A DNA stretch of 38,026 bases from an uncultured Blautia sp. (GTDB lineage Bacteria > Bacillota > Clostridia > Lachnospirales > Lachnospiraceae), in contig NZ_CALFLA010000095.1 in assembly GCF_937880195.1 (NCBI RefSeq), forward strand, positions 1 through 38,026, read 5' to 3'. The stretch's first letter is position 1. Every line of letters begins with the position of its first letter. A program made the translations under genes and the position numbers. The notes below the pieces were generated by a model that was given only the letters and a program-made list of their open reading frames with translations, ran no database searches and had not been told where the DNA came from. Shown here one piece after another: positions 1 to 7,719 of the stretch.

Positions 1-587
1 AACAGGCGGGATATACCATTCAGAAAAAGGTTTTAAATGCGTGGGATTTTGGTGTACCGCAGAAAAGAGAGAGACTAATCACTGTTGGAATTAGAAATGA
101 TTTAGTAGGAAAAGTTTCATTCTCATTTCCTAAAGAACATGATTATAAGCCTGTTTTAAGAGATGTTTTATTGGATTGCCCAGAAGGACCAGGAGTGCCA
201 TACGGGGAAAATAAAAGGAAAATATTTGAATTAGTTCCACCTGGAGGATATTGGAGAGACATCGATCCAGAGATTGCAAAAGCATATATGAAAAGTTGCT
301 GGGATATGGAAGGTGGAAGAACGGGAATTCTTAGGAGAATGAGCCTGGATGAACCGTCATTAACGGTATTGACTTCACCGTCTCAGAAGCAAACAGAAAG
401 ATGTCATCCATTGGAAGCAAGACCGTTTACGGTACGTGAGAATGCAAGATGTCAAACATTTCCAGATGAATGGCAATTTTGTGGAAGTGTTCAATCTCAG
501 TATAAACAGGTTGGAAATGCTGTTCCTGTCAACTTAGCATATGAAATTGGGTTGGAGATACATAAATCATTAGAGGGGGTAAAATAA
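1..587 (+). CDS. DNA (cytosine-5-)-methyltransferase, 3' part
   Basis: The reading frame is open from base 3 at the window edge to the TAA at 585-587, giving 194 visible residues; the 5' part, with the catalytic PC motif, lies outside. The visible part contains C5-methyltransferase motif VIII (FGVPQKRERL, near base 48-77), motif IX (RPFTVRENARCQTFPDEW) and motif X (QVGNAVPVNLAYEIG). It transfers a methyl group from SAM to C5 of cytosine in the recognition site and so protects self DNA. The target-recognition region between motifs VIII and IX is present but its specificity cannot be read directly. The stop codon directly abuts the ATG of the restriction enzyme gene, so the two form a type II restriction-modification operon. 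If the partner is Eco47II-like, the expected site is GGNCC; that is inference. Codon use is AT-rich, as in the two genes downstream. Confidence 0.93.
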   Translation, partial: QAGYTIQKKVLNAWDFGVPQKRERLITVGIRNDLVGKVSFSFPKEHDYKPVLRDVLLDCPEGPGVPYGENKRKIFELVPPGGYWRDIDPEIAKAYMKSCWDMEGGRTGILRRMSLDEPSLTVLTSPSQKQTERCHPLEARPFTVRENARCQTFPDEWQFCGSVQSQYKQVGNAVPVNLAYEIGLEIHKSLEGVK

Positions 588-1484
588 ATGGCGTGGAATT
601 TAGATTTTATATCAGAAGAGGATTTTAAGAAGCATGTGCGTGCAACGATTATGAAATATGGAGAAAAACTGGAATCGTATGATTTGAAGCGGTTCAATAG
701 TAACCTGATTGATCCGATCAAGCTGATTTTTGATAAATCGGTGTATCGTACAAGCTGGGAAGAAATTGTAAATAATGAAATTTTCCGGCAGAGAGATAAG
801 TCTAATAATAATGATATAGGATATTTTCATCAGAATATTTTTTCTTATTTCAAAGGCTGCGAAGTCCCGCAGGCAGGCTGGGATGTTATTTACAGAAATC
901 CAGATGGAATACAAATGCCAGATGGAGATATTGTACATACAATGTATGTGGAAATGAAGAACAAACACAATACTATGAATTCTGCATCTTCTGCAAAAAC
1001 ATATATAAAAATGCAAGGACAGATTCTGGAAGATGATGATTGTGCGTGTCTGTTGGTTGAAGCAATTGCAAAGAAATCACAGAATATAAAATGGTCAACA
1101 AAAGTTGATGGAAAAAATGTACAGCATAGATTGATTCGCCGTGTGAGCATGGATCAGTTTTATGCAATTCTCACTGGTGAAGAAGATGCATTTTACAAGA
1201 TGTGTATGGCATTACCGGAGGTAATCAATTCTGTTGTAAATGAAGAAGGTGGTGTTGAAGTACCACACGATACAGTTATTGATGAATTGAGAAAAGTGGC
1301 ATCATTGTATGGGGATGAAAATGGCGAGCTGTCTATGGCAATGGCTGTATATATGCTTGGATTCAATACGTATATGGGATTTGGTGATAAAATCCGTGGA
1401 AAATTGGGAGAAGATAAAGACGGAATGCTTAAGAGGATTTATGAGTATGTGAAGAAATTACAGAAATACATGTTCAAGGAGTAG
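588..1484 (+). CDS. Type II restriction endonuclease, Eco47II family
   Basis: This 298-residue protein starts with the ATG immediately after the methyltransferase stop, preceded by AGAGGGGG. The sequence resembles the Eco47II/Sau96I restriction endonuclease family: an N-terminal block ending in DPIKLIFDKSVY, then NNNDIGYFHQNIF, then a candidate PD-(D/E)XK nuclease core. That core has GWDVIY with Asp99, followed about 20 residues later by YVEMKNKHN with Glu122 and Lys124. It would cut unmethylated DNA at the site protected by the upstream enzyme; known family members cut GGNCC. The methyltransferase-first order fits safe establishment in a new host. The recognition site is inferred from the family, not seen. 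The base composition is AT-rich compared with the chromosome after 5205, consistent with transfer. Confidence 0.85.
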   Translation: MAWNLDFISEEDFKKHVRATIMKYGEKLESYDLKRFNSNLIDPIKLIFDKSVYRTSWEEIVNNEIFRQRDKSNNNDIGYFHQNIFSYFKGCEVPQAGWDVIYRNPDGIQMPDGDIVHTMYVEMKNKHNTMNSASSAKTYIKMQGQILEDDDCACLLVEAIAKKSQNIKWSTKVDGKNVQHRLIRRVSMDQFYAILTGEEDAFYKMCMALPEVINSVVNEEGGVEVPHDTVIDELRKVASLYGDENGELSMAMAVYMLGFNTYMGFGDKIRGKLGEDKDGMLKRIYEYVKKLQKYMFKE

Positions 1485-1524
1485 AATGTAATATAAAAAT
1501 CATTTCTACAAAAGAGGTATTTAG

Positions 1525-4500
1525 ATGAGTGATAAGACTGTTTATTCTTATATAAATGATATTGCACAGCGATTAAAAGAACCAAGAAAATATGGGGATG
1601 TTTCGCTAATGATTGGAGCTGGATTTTCAAAAAATGCACAGAGTAAAGGAAGGGCAAGTATACAACCACCAAATTGGAGCGAACTTGCTGAAAAAATGTA
1701 TGAGGAACTATATCCGGAACCATTAGAAGAACAAGAAAAAGAGGAATGGAATAGACAAAGGATTATAAAAACATCTGGGAAAAACGTCACAAAGCTGGCA
1801 GATGAATATATTGCTAATTTTGATAGAAATAAAATAAACAATTTGATAGAACAGTCCATTGCAGACGAAATGTTTGTTCCGGGAGAATTACATAAAAGAC
1901 TTTTAAAATTACATTGGTCAGATATTTTTACAACAAATTATGATACTCTTTTGGAGCAGACGGTAGATATGATTTATCGTGAGAATAACTATGAAATCAT
2001 ATATTCTCAAAATGATTTGCCAGGGAGTATAAAGCCACGGATAATCAAGTTGCACGGTAGTATTCCACAAGTAAAACCATATATAATAAGCGATGAAGAT
2101 TATAGAACATACCCAGATAAATATTCAGCATTAGTTAATACTGTACAGCAAGCGATGCTTGAAACTAGATTATGCTTACTTGGATTTTCCGGGGATGACC
2201 CCAATTTTCAAAGCTGGCTTGGTTGGTTACGAGACAATATGGGTGAATACTGTCCAATGATTTATTTGATTGGTTTATATGAAAAACTCAGTGCACCAGA
2301 GAGAAAACTGTTGGAAAATAAGGGGATTACTATAGTAGATATTTCTGGATTAGTATCTCGACAGGAAGAAAATCGACACTATCAGGCAATTTCAGAATTT
2401 GTTGGTTTATTAGAAAAAAATCAGAGTGAAAAAGATATTTATTTGGAAAGGCCATACCAGAATGTTGATATATTTTGGCAACCTAAGGAAGCGGAAAAAG
2501 AAGAATACTTTGAAAAGTTGAAAAACTATTCACATAAAGTTGAAAAGTTGATAGAGCCGTACATTTTACTCCCGGAAGAAAAAAGGGTTAAATATGCAAA
2601 TTATTTCTTAGAACATTTTAGTGTAGTGCTGAAATTGGTTCATAATCAGGAAAAAGTACCAGAGAAGCTAATTTCAACTATTATTAAAATACTAAGAAAA
2701 TGTTTGGTTGTTTTAGAAGATAAAAATGCTGAATACTTAGAAAAAGTAACAGAAAAGTTAATTGAGAAAAATTCACAAATAGAAACGTTATGTGAGATAT
2801 TATTGTATTTGGCAGAAATGTATAGAATCGATGGTAAAAAAGAGTTATATGATGCTTGCATGGAAAGATGTGAGGTATATTGTAATAAAATCCCATATTA
2901 TAAAAATGAATACCTTATTGAAAAAATGAAAAATCACATTTCATTGTTTGGTTACGAGGAAGCGAAACAGCTGATTGAAGAGATAGAAACACCATCATTT
3001 GAGTATAAAGTAAAAAAAGCAGCGTTGTATAAACAATTGTCAAAGAATGATATTGCAGACAAGATATTAAGCGAGTGTTCAGCGGAATTGGCGCAGATGA
3101 AGTTATCAGATGAAATATATGCTTCATATTTGGGATATCTAAATTTATGTTATAGAATTGGAAATTGGGAAATAAAGGAGGAATACGCTGACAATAAGTA
3201 TTATGATAATTCATATAACACAAGACGTATTATTGTTGAACAAAGGGAAAAGCTGGAGCAAGTTTTCTTTGAAAAAGATAGAAAAAAAGAAGAAAGAATA
3301 GTGCCGTTTAGTCTTAATTCCAATAAGAGTGTTACAGTAGTTTATTCAGGAGAAGATACTTGTTACAAAAATTCGTTTGTTTTTATTCTTGGAATAGATA
3401 GATTGTGCTTGCCGATATTTTCGGATCAAGCAAGATTGCTTCCACGTGTATATGATGAGATAATGAATTCGAGTAAATATGCTTATTGGAAAATGTCATT
3501 AGCTGTTAGGACAAATCAAGAAAAAGTTATCAATCAAATTTTCACACGGAAAACCCTTTTAAATATAGATGATTTAGAAAAACAATCTCTTTTTGAAAAA
3601 TTGATTGAAATTGTAAAGATGTATGCTGTAGAAGATAGTTATGATAGAAAAAAATATTTTGTATCAGTGAAGAACATCTTAAGCATATTATCGCGGTTGG
3701 CAGTATTTATAGAAGATGCAAATATAATTGCATTTTTGGAAATATTATGCAGATTTAGTCAAAAGGAAGATCCTTTTATGGTTAGAGATATAAAAAAGAT
3801 TCTGCAGATAATTTCAACCAGATTTAATGGAAATATTGCAAATACTTGTCAGAATATTATTTTTTCTGAGTTTGATGCACAATATCATTTGGCTAGTTAT
3901 TTTAATGATGTATCATTTGAAATATATGAAGAAGATGTGGAAATATTTTATGAAAAAGCACTTCGTGCGAGTCTAAGTGAAAATATATGTGAAAGAGATA
4001 ATGGATTATCTTGCTTATTAGTATTGTGGAATAATAAACCATTAGAAAAATATCGAGACGATATTATAACAGCCTTTTGGAAGAATGATAAAGATACCCT
4101 GCCGACAACAGAATTATACTATCCATTTATTTGGGAGGGATTACCGTATCCAGAATCAGTTGATTTTTCAAAATTATATTATACGTATTTGATGAATACA
4201 GAATATGTGAAAAGTGTAACACCAACAGGGCGTGTGGGAAATAATTCATATGGAAGTGTCCGAGATTATTTTAGCTTTTTTTATTCGACATCGAAAATTT
4301 CCCTGAGAAAATGTAGTGAGGTGATTTTAAATAAAGAACTTGCAAGCACCATTTTGACTCGCTCATATGATTTCATAATCCATGAAAAAAGCTTATTAAA
4401 AGATAATTTTATGGGAGAAAAAGATGAATGTGAAAATAAGTTTCTAGTAATTGAGGAACTTGTTGCACTTATCTATTGTGAAGCTATACAAAATCAATTG

Positions 4501-5076
4501 ATTACAGAGGTGTACCCACTGATTGAAAAAATTAAGACAGCATTATCGGATTGCCGAATTAGTACCATTGCAATCGATATACTAGAAATGACTGAGAAAA
4601 ATGAACTTGAAGAATGTGTTGATATGTTTGAAAATATTATATTGACGAAAAATAAAAAACTTTATTCAAGTGTATTTACAGGAATACAATGTTTGGTATT
4701 TTTAAAAGAAAATTGCATTCAAAATGTATCGTTTGAAAAATTTTTTAGCTCAATAAAATATTTAGATATAGAGTATTCAAAAACATTGTGGATTCATTTG
4801 ACACCATTGCTCAGGCAACCTTTTTTTGCTAAGGAAGAAACTCAGAGATATATTACAGTATCTATCAGTAAGTGTATAGACATATATGAAGATTTAGCAA
4901 GTCAAGGTGAACGGTATTATTTGGATGGCTTATACAATTGTGTGGAGGCATTACATCAGTATTATAAAAGTGTTAAGACAACTGGAACAGAAGAAACAGA
5001 CGAATTAAAACAATGTGTTGATAAGGTCAAGAAAATAAAAAATTATGAGATAGCAAATATTTGGTCTTACGAATAG
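1525..5076 (+). CDS. Large SIR2-domain protein, probable anti-phage NADase
   Basis: This 1183-residue protein starts with the ATG after AGAGGT, 40 bases behind the restriction gene. Residues about 25-290 form a SIR2-type NAD-binding/NADase domain: GAGFS at 31-35, FTTNYDTLL with Asn138 and Asp140, KLHGS with the expected catalytic His177, and LLGFSGDDPNF at 218-228. The remaining 900 or so residues are rich in Lys, Glu, Ile and Leu and look like long alpha-helical repeats of TPR/HEAT character. I see no Walker A motif, so it is not a STAND (Avs-type) ATPase. The layout matches defence-associated sirtuins (DSR1/DSR2 type), in which the C-terminal part senses a phage protein and the SIR2 domain then depletes NAD+. 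The location behind a restriction-modification pair at the end of an integrated element supports a defence role. Which DSR subgroup it belongs to is uncertain. Confidence 0.8.
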   Translation: MSDKTVYSYINDIAQRLKEPRKYGDVSLMIGAGFSKNAQSKGRASIQPPNWSELAEKMYEELYPEPLEEQEKEEWNRQRIIKTSGKNVTKLADEYIANFDRNKINNLIEQSIADEMFVPGELHKRLLKLHWSDIFTTNYDTLLEQTVDMIYRENNYEIIYSQNDLPGSIKPRIIKLHGSIPQVKPYIISDEDYRTYPDKYSALVNTVQQAMLETRLCLLGFSGDDPNFQSWLGWLRDNMGEYCPMIYLIGLYEKLSAPERKLLENKGITIVDISGLVSRQEENRHYQAISEFVGLLEKNQSEKDIYLERPYQNVDIFWQPKEAEKEEYFEKLKNYSHKVEKLIEPYILLPEEKRVKYANYFLEHFSVVLKLVHNQEKVPEKLISTIIKILRKCLVVLEDKNAEYLEKVTEKLIEKNSQIETLCEILLYLAEMYRIDGKKELYDACMERCEVYCNKIPYYKNEYLIEKMKNHISLFGYEEAKQLIEEIETPSFEYKVKKAALYKQLSKNDIADKILSECSAELAQMKLSDEIYASYLGYLNLCYRIGNWEIKEEYADNKYYDNSYNTRRIIVEQREKLEQVFFEKDRKKEERIVPFSLNSNKSVTVVYSGEDTCYKNSFVFILGIDRLCLPIFSDQARLLPRVYDEIMNSSKYAYWKMSLAVRTNQEKVINQIFTRKTLLNIDDLEKQSLFEKLIEIVKMYAVEDSYDRKKYFVSVKNILSILSRLAVFIEDANIIAFLEILCRFSQKEDPFMVRDIKKILQIISTRFNGNIANTCQNIIFSEFDAQYHLASYFNDVSFEIYEEDVEIFYEKALRASLSENICERDNGLSCLLVLWNNKPLEKYRDDIITAFWKNDKDTLPTTELYYPFIWEGLPYPESVDFSKLYYTYLMNTEYVKSVTPTGRVGNNSYGSVRDYFSFFYSTSKISLRKCSEVILNKELASTILTRSYDFIIHEKSLLKDNFMGEKDECENKFLVIEELVALIYCEAIQNQLITEVYPLIEKIKTALSDCRISTIAIDILEMTEKNELEECVDMFENIILTKNKKLYSSVFTGIQCLVFLKENCIQNVSFEKFFSSIKYLDIEYSKTLWIHLTPLLRQPFFAKEETQRYITVSISKCIDIYEDLASQGERYYLDGLYNCVEALHQYYKSVKTTGTEETDELKQCVDKVKKIKNYEIANIWSYE

Positions 5077-5116
5077 CATGATATGATAACACTATGATAA
5101 CAAAATCCCCAAAAAC

Positions 5117-5195
5117 CACACGGACAAAACGGAAAATCCGGATTTTCCCACACGAATCAAACGAAAAATCACTATTTGCACACCGTAACACACCG
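5117..5195 (+). repeat. Short CACACG-type direct repeats at the element end
   Basis: Four near-identical heptamers lie between the SIR2 gene and the tuf remnant: CACACGG at 5117, CACACGA at 5149, and CACACCG at 5179 and 5189. Repeats of this kind next to an attachment core are typical of accessory binding sites for a tyrosine recombinase or its directionality factor. That role is inferred from position only. Confidence 0.4.
5131..5148. repeat. Perfect 18-bp palindrome
   Basis: GGAAAATCCGGATTTTCC is identical to its own reverse complement. It lies 55 bases after the SIR2 stop and about 57 bases before the tuf remnant, with no T-tract behind it, so it is not an ordinary terminator. It could be a binding site for a dimeric protein at the end of the element, or a compact transcription-blocking stem. 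Confidence 0.75.
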
Positions 5196-5204
5196 GTCTG
5201 ATAT

Positions 5205-5258
5205 CGTGAAGGTGGACGTACTGTAGGATCAGGCCGTGTTGCTTCTATCATCGAGTAA
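5205..5258 (+). pseudogene. tuf: 3' end of tuf (EF-Tu) left at an integration junction
   Basis: Read in frame from 5205, the sequence gives REGGRTVGSGRVASIIE and a TAA stop at 5256-5258. This is the universal C-terminus of elongation factor Tu. The preceding codons are TGA TAT, whereas an intact gene would read Phe-Ala-Ile-Arg here, so the match ends exactly at 5205. Everything before is AT-rich foreign-looking DNA; everything after is host-like and includes a terminator. The simplest reading is an attachment site (attR): an element integrated into the 3' end of tuf, carried a copy of those codons to restore the gene at its other end, and left this fragment. The exact core lies somewhere within 5205-5258. 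The piece is too short to encode anything. Confidence 0.88.
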
Positions 5259-5326
5259 TCACTGATTAATAGATAAATTATATAGAGTGTTATCGTAAGA
5301 TAACTTTGTGTCCAAGCGTAAGATTA

Positions 5327-5356
5327 CCCCGGAACCTTTTGGTTTCCGGGGTTTTT
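5327..5356 (+). terminator. Rho-independent terminator, originally of tuf
   Basis: Stem CCCCGGAACC (5327-5336), loop TTTT, arm GGTTTCCGGGG with one bulged T (5341-5351), then five Ts. It stands 68 bases behind the tuf stop and is most simply the original tuf terminator. It now ends transcription coming out of the element. A second inverted repeat, GTTATC-GTAA-GATAAC, lies at 5289-5304 in the same spacer. Confidence 0.88.
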
Positions 5357-5390
5357 CTGTTGCATGGAAAAAATTTTCCCTCTGATTCCA

Positions 5391-5417
5391 GAACCTAATC
5401 CCCCCTTCCTGCATCTA
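5391..5417 (+). promoter_or_regulatory. Candidate ECF-type promoter of the first sigma operon
   Basis: GAACC (5391-5395) and CATCTA (5412-5417) are separated by 16 bases, resembling the GAAC-N16-CGTC pattern of ECF sigma promoters. A similar GCGTCTAAT lies upstream of the second sigma gene (near 7174-7182) but without a clear GAAC element. Autoregulation is plausible, but this is a weak visual match. The rest of 5357-5485 shows nothing else. Confidence 0.35.
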
Positions 5418-5485
5418 ATTAGTGTAAAATATAAGAGAGACAAACGCGCGTAACCCTCCGGCCGAGCAGAAGGAGACAACCAACT

Positions 5486-6007
5486 ATGACAAAAGATGTA
5501 TTTATCAGAGAGATACGGAAATCAGAAGCCATGCTGTACCATGTGGCAAAGTCGATTCTGAAAAATGATTCAGACTGCGGGGATGCAGTACAGGAAACGC
5601 TTCTGAAAGCCTATGAAAAATTGCATACTTTGAAACAGGATCAGTTTTTTCGTACCTGGATCACAAGAATACTGATCAATGAATGTAATGGAATTCTCAG
5701 AAAGAAAAAGCATATGATTTCTTATGAGGAATATATGCAGGAAACCAGGGTCTTTGAAGAGAAAAAATATACGCATTTATATATGGCGATTTTGGAACTG
5801 CCGGAAGAACTGAGGATTTTGGTAACGCTGTATTATATAGAAGGTTTTTCTCAAAAAGAGATTGCAGAAATCTTAGGTATGCAGGAAGGAACCATCAAAA
5901 GTCGGCTGTCACGGGCAAGAAGACTTCTAAGGGAGATCCTTACAGAAGCAGATGCTTGCTCACGTTCCAAGGAAACAAAAGGCGGAACAAGGCTGCAGTT
6001 ACGGTAA
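5486..6007 (+). CDS. ECF-family RNA polymerase sigma factor (first copy)
   Basis: This 173-residue sigma factor starts with ATG after AGAAGGAGA. Region 2 includes NDSDCGDAVQETLLKAYEKL and FRTWITRILINECNGILRKKK, typical of sigma region 2 binding the core polymerase and the -10 element. Region 4 includes LPEELRILVTLYYIEGFSQKEIAEIL followed by EGTIKSRLSRARRLLRE, the helix-turn-helix that reads the -35 element. The length is normal for a minimal ECF factor. The next gene encodes a membrane-anchored anti-sigma factor 14 bases downstream, so it should be held inactive at the membrane until a cell-envelope signal arrives. It is paralogous to the sigma factor at 7234. The signal is unknown. Confidence is high for the family and low for a specific regulon. 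Confidence 0.93.
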   Translation: MTKDVFIREIRKSEAMLYHVAKSILKNDSDCGDAVQETLLKAYEKLHTLKQDQFFRTWITRILINECNGILRKKKHMISYEEYMQETRVFEEKKYTHLYMAILELPEELRILVTLYYIEGFSQKEIAEILGMQEGTIKSRLSRARRLLREILTEADACSRSKETKGGTRLQLR

Positions 6008-6021
6008 AAGGAGGAAGAATC

Positions 6022-7128
6022 ATGCAGGAGAATAACTGGAAAAAAGCGGCGCCGGAAGTGCCGGAAGACTTTCATATGAAATTTGAAGAAACATTAAAGC
6101 AGATTGAGGATCAGAAAATTATTTCCTATAAGAAAAGAAGCAAAAAAAGAATGATCCAAATACTGGCTGCAGCAGCCATAGCATGCAGCCTTACAGTTAC
6201 TACCATTGTGGCAGGAGGTCTTTTTCAGTGGAATGATGTATTAAAGAAAAGGCTGAACCCGTCAAAGGAACAGCAGGAATCTCTGGCAGATCAGGGCTAT
6301 ATTAAAGGAATCGGCCAGTCCCAGACACAGAATGGAGTGACTATCACGCTTGTAAATACAGTTCAGGATCAGAATCTTCTGTATGCACTATTTAAAATAG
6401 AAACAGACGACAGTATTTCTATGGATGATACCACATCCTTTGAGGATGGTCTGAATATTAAAATTGACGGAACCTCCACATATGACATGGATGAACTGGG
6501 AAGCTATGGGGCAGGGGCCGGACTGGCGTATCCTGAGGGAATATCGGATATCTCCCCACACTTGCAGTATTATGAAGTTTCTCTGTCATATAATGGCGAT
6601 TATGACCTCAGTGGTAAAACTGTTCAGATGGAGCTGAAGAACCTGACCCAGGGAGGGGATAAAACAGAGGATGGAGAAGTAGTGGCGGAAGGTGTCTGGA
6701 AATTTGAATGGACGCTGGATGAGATCCGATCCATGACGAAGCTGGATGTAAACCGGAAGTGTGATTTTGGAGGATATGAGATCACAGTAGATGCCATGGA
6801 GCTTTCTCCTTTGAAATATACTCTTTATATGGATTATGAGGAGGCCATGAAGGTGTATGGGGATGAAAGAAACCGGTTTGAATATAATGGTGATGATCCC
6901 GGCATGGATCTTACAGGAAGAACACATATAGACCAGGTTCGCTATGAAGACGGTACGGTTGTAAAAATGGATTATGAATCCGGCGGCGGCATTGGCGGCG
7001 GCGAAGAAAAATGGGATGAGGAAAAAGGGATTGTAAAAATTTCTGGAGGATTTGCGCAGGTGATCGATGTAGACAAACTGGAGGCAGTACATTTTGGAAA
7101 CGTAGATTCCTGGCTTACAGTAAGATAG
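6022..7128 (+). CDS. Membrane-bound anti-sigma factor, DUF4179 type
   Basis: The protein has 368 residues. I choose the ATG at 6022 because AAAGGAGGAAG sits just before it; an in-frame ATG at 5956 lies inside the sigma gene with no ribosome site. Residues 1-43 are a cytoplasmic, charged segment expected to bind the sigma factor. Residues 45-66 form a transmembrane helix (IQILAAAAIACSLTVTTIVA). The rest is an extracytoplasmic beta-rich region of the DUF4179 kind found in clostridial anti-sigma proteins (GVTITLVNTVQDQNLLYALF). It contains a glycine-rich stretch, ESGGGIGGGEEKW, near residue 325. It probably senses an envelope signal and releases the sigma factor. There is no zinc-binding HxxxCxxC motif in the N-terminus, so it is not a ZAS-type anti-sigma. 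Confidence 0.8.
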   Translation: MQENNWKKAAPEVPEDFHMKFEETLKQIEDQKIISYKKRSKKRMIQILAAAAIACSLTVTTIVAGGLFQWNDVLKKRLNPSKEQQESLADQGYIKGIGQSQTQNGVTITLVNTVQDQNLLYALFKIETDDSISMDDTTSFEDGLNIKIDGTSTYDMDELGSYGAGAGLAYPEGISDISPHLQYYEVSLSYNGDYDLSGKTVQMELKNLTQGGDKTEDGEVVAEGVWKFEWTLDEIRSMTKLDVNRKCDFGGYEITVDAMELSPLKYTLYMDYEEAMKVYGDERNRFEYNGDDPGMDLTGRTHIDQVRYEDGTVVKMDYESGGGIGGGEEKWDEEKGIVKISGGFAQVIDVDKLEAVHFGNVDSWLTVR

Positions 7129-7203
7129 AAACAGAAAAAGGTACTTTCATTTGCAAATCAGGGGATATTTCTGAATCAGCAGCGTCTAATATACAGAAAC
7201 ACA

Positions 7204-7217
7204 TTACCGGCCGGTAA
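7204..7217. repeat. Perfect 14-bp palindrome upstream of second sigma gene
   Basis: TTACCGGCCGGTAA equals its reverse complement and runs into the purine-rich ribosome binding site AAGGAAAGGAG of the TTG-started sigma gene. It could be an operator or affect translation initiation. The first sigma gene has a related but imperfect CTCCGGCCGAG at the same relative place. Confidence 0.6.
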
Positions 7218-7233
7218 GGAAAGGAGCAGAGAA

Positions 7234-7719
7234 TTGACAAAAGAAAATCTTGGCAGGCTGATTCTGGAATCAGAACGCCAAATGTACCTGACTGCAAAAA
7301 CAATTCTGCACAACGATCAGGACTGTGGAGATGCGATTCAGGAAGCTATTGTAAAGGCGTTTCAGAAAATAGATACGTTAAGACAGGAGAAGTATGCAAA
7401 AACCTGGCTGATGCGGATACTGATCAACGAGTGTTACAGCCTGCTCCGCCGGGAAAGCCGATATGTTTCCATGGAGGAAATAAAGGAATTTTCATCTGGG
7501 GAAGCAGAGGAGAAAAGGGATTACAGTGATCTCTATTCAGCTGTGAACTCTCTAAAGGAGGAACTTCGGATTCCGGTGATCCTGTATTATGGAGAGGATT
7601 TCAGTATCAGGGAAATCGCACAGATTCTGGAAATTACAGAAGAGGCGGTACAGAAACGGCTTTTTCGGGCGCGGATGCAGCTAAGGGACAGACTTACGCA
7701 AATGGAGGTACCCATATGA
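7234..7719 (+). CDS. ECF-family RNA polymerase sigma factor (second copy)
   Basis: This 161-residue factor uses a TTG start at 7234, placed 7 bases after AAGGAAAGGAG; no ATG fits as well. Region 2 (NDQDCGDAIQEAIVKAFQKI, KTWLMRILINECYSLLRRE) and region 4 (LKEELRIPVILYYGEDFSIREIAQIL, EEAVQKRLFRARMQLRD) align closely with the sigma factor at 5486, so the two pairs arose by duplication. Its stop overlaps the ATG of the next gene (ATGA), indicating translational coupling with its anti-sigma partner. A non-ATG start plus the upstream palindrome may keep synthesis low. The regulon and inducing signal are not visible. Confidence 0.92.
   Translation: MTKENLGRLILESERQMYLTAKTILHNDQDCGDAIQEAIVKAFQKIDTLRQEKYAKTWLMRILINECYSLLRRESRYVSMEEIKEFSSGEAEEKRDYSDLYSAVNSLKEELRIPVILYYGEDFSIREIAQILEITEEAVQKRLFRARMQLRDRLTQMEVPI

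Noticed and set aside
5027..5251. A 74-residue minus-strand reading frame across the element end
   Set aside because: It overlaps the SIR2 3' end, the palindrome and the tuf remnant, has no ribosome site, and is explained as a shadow.
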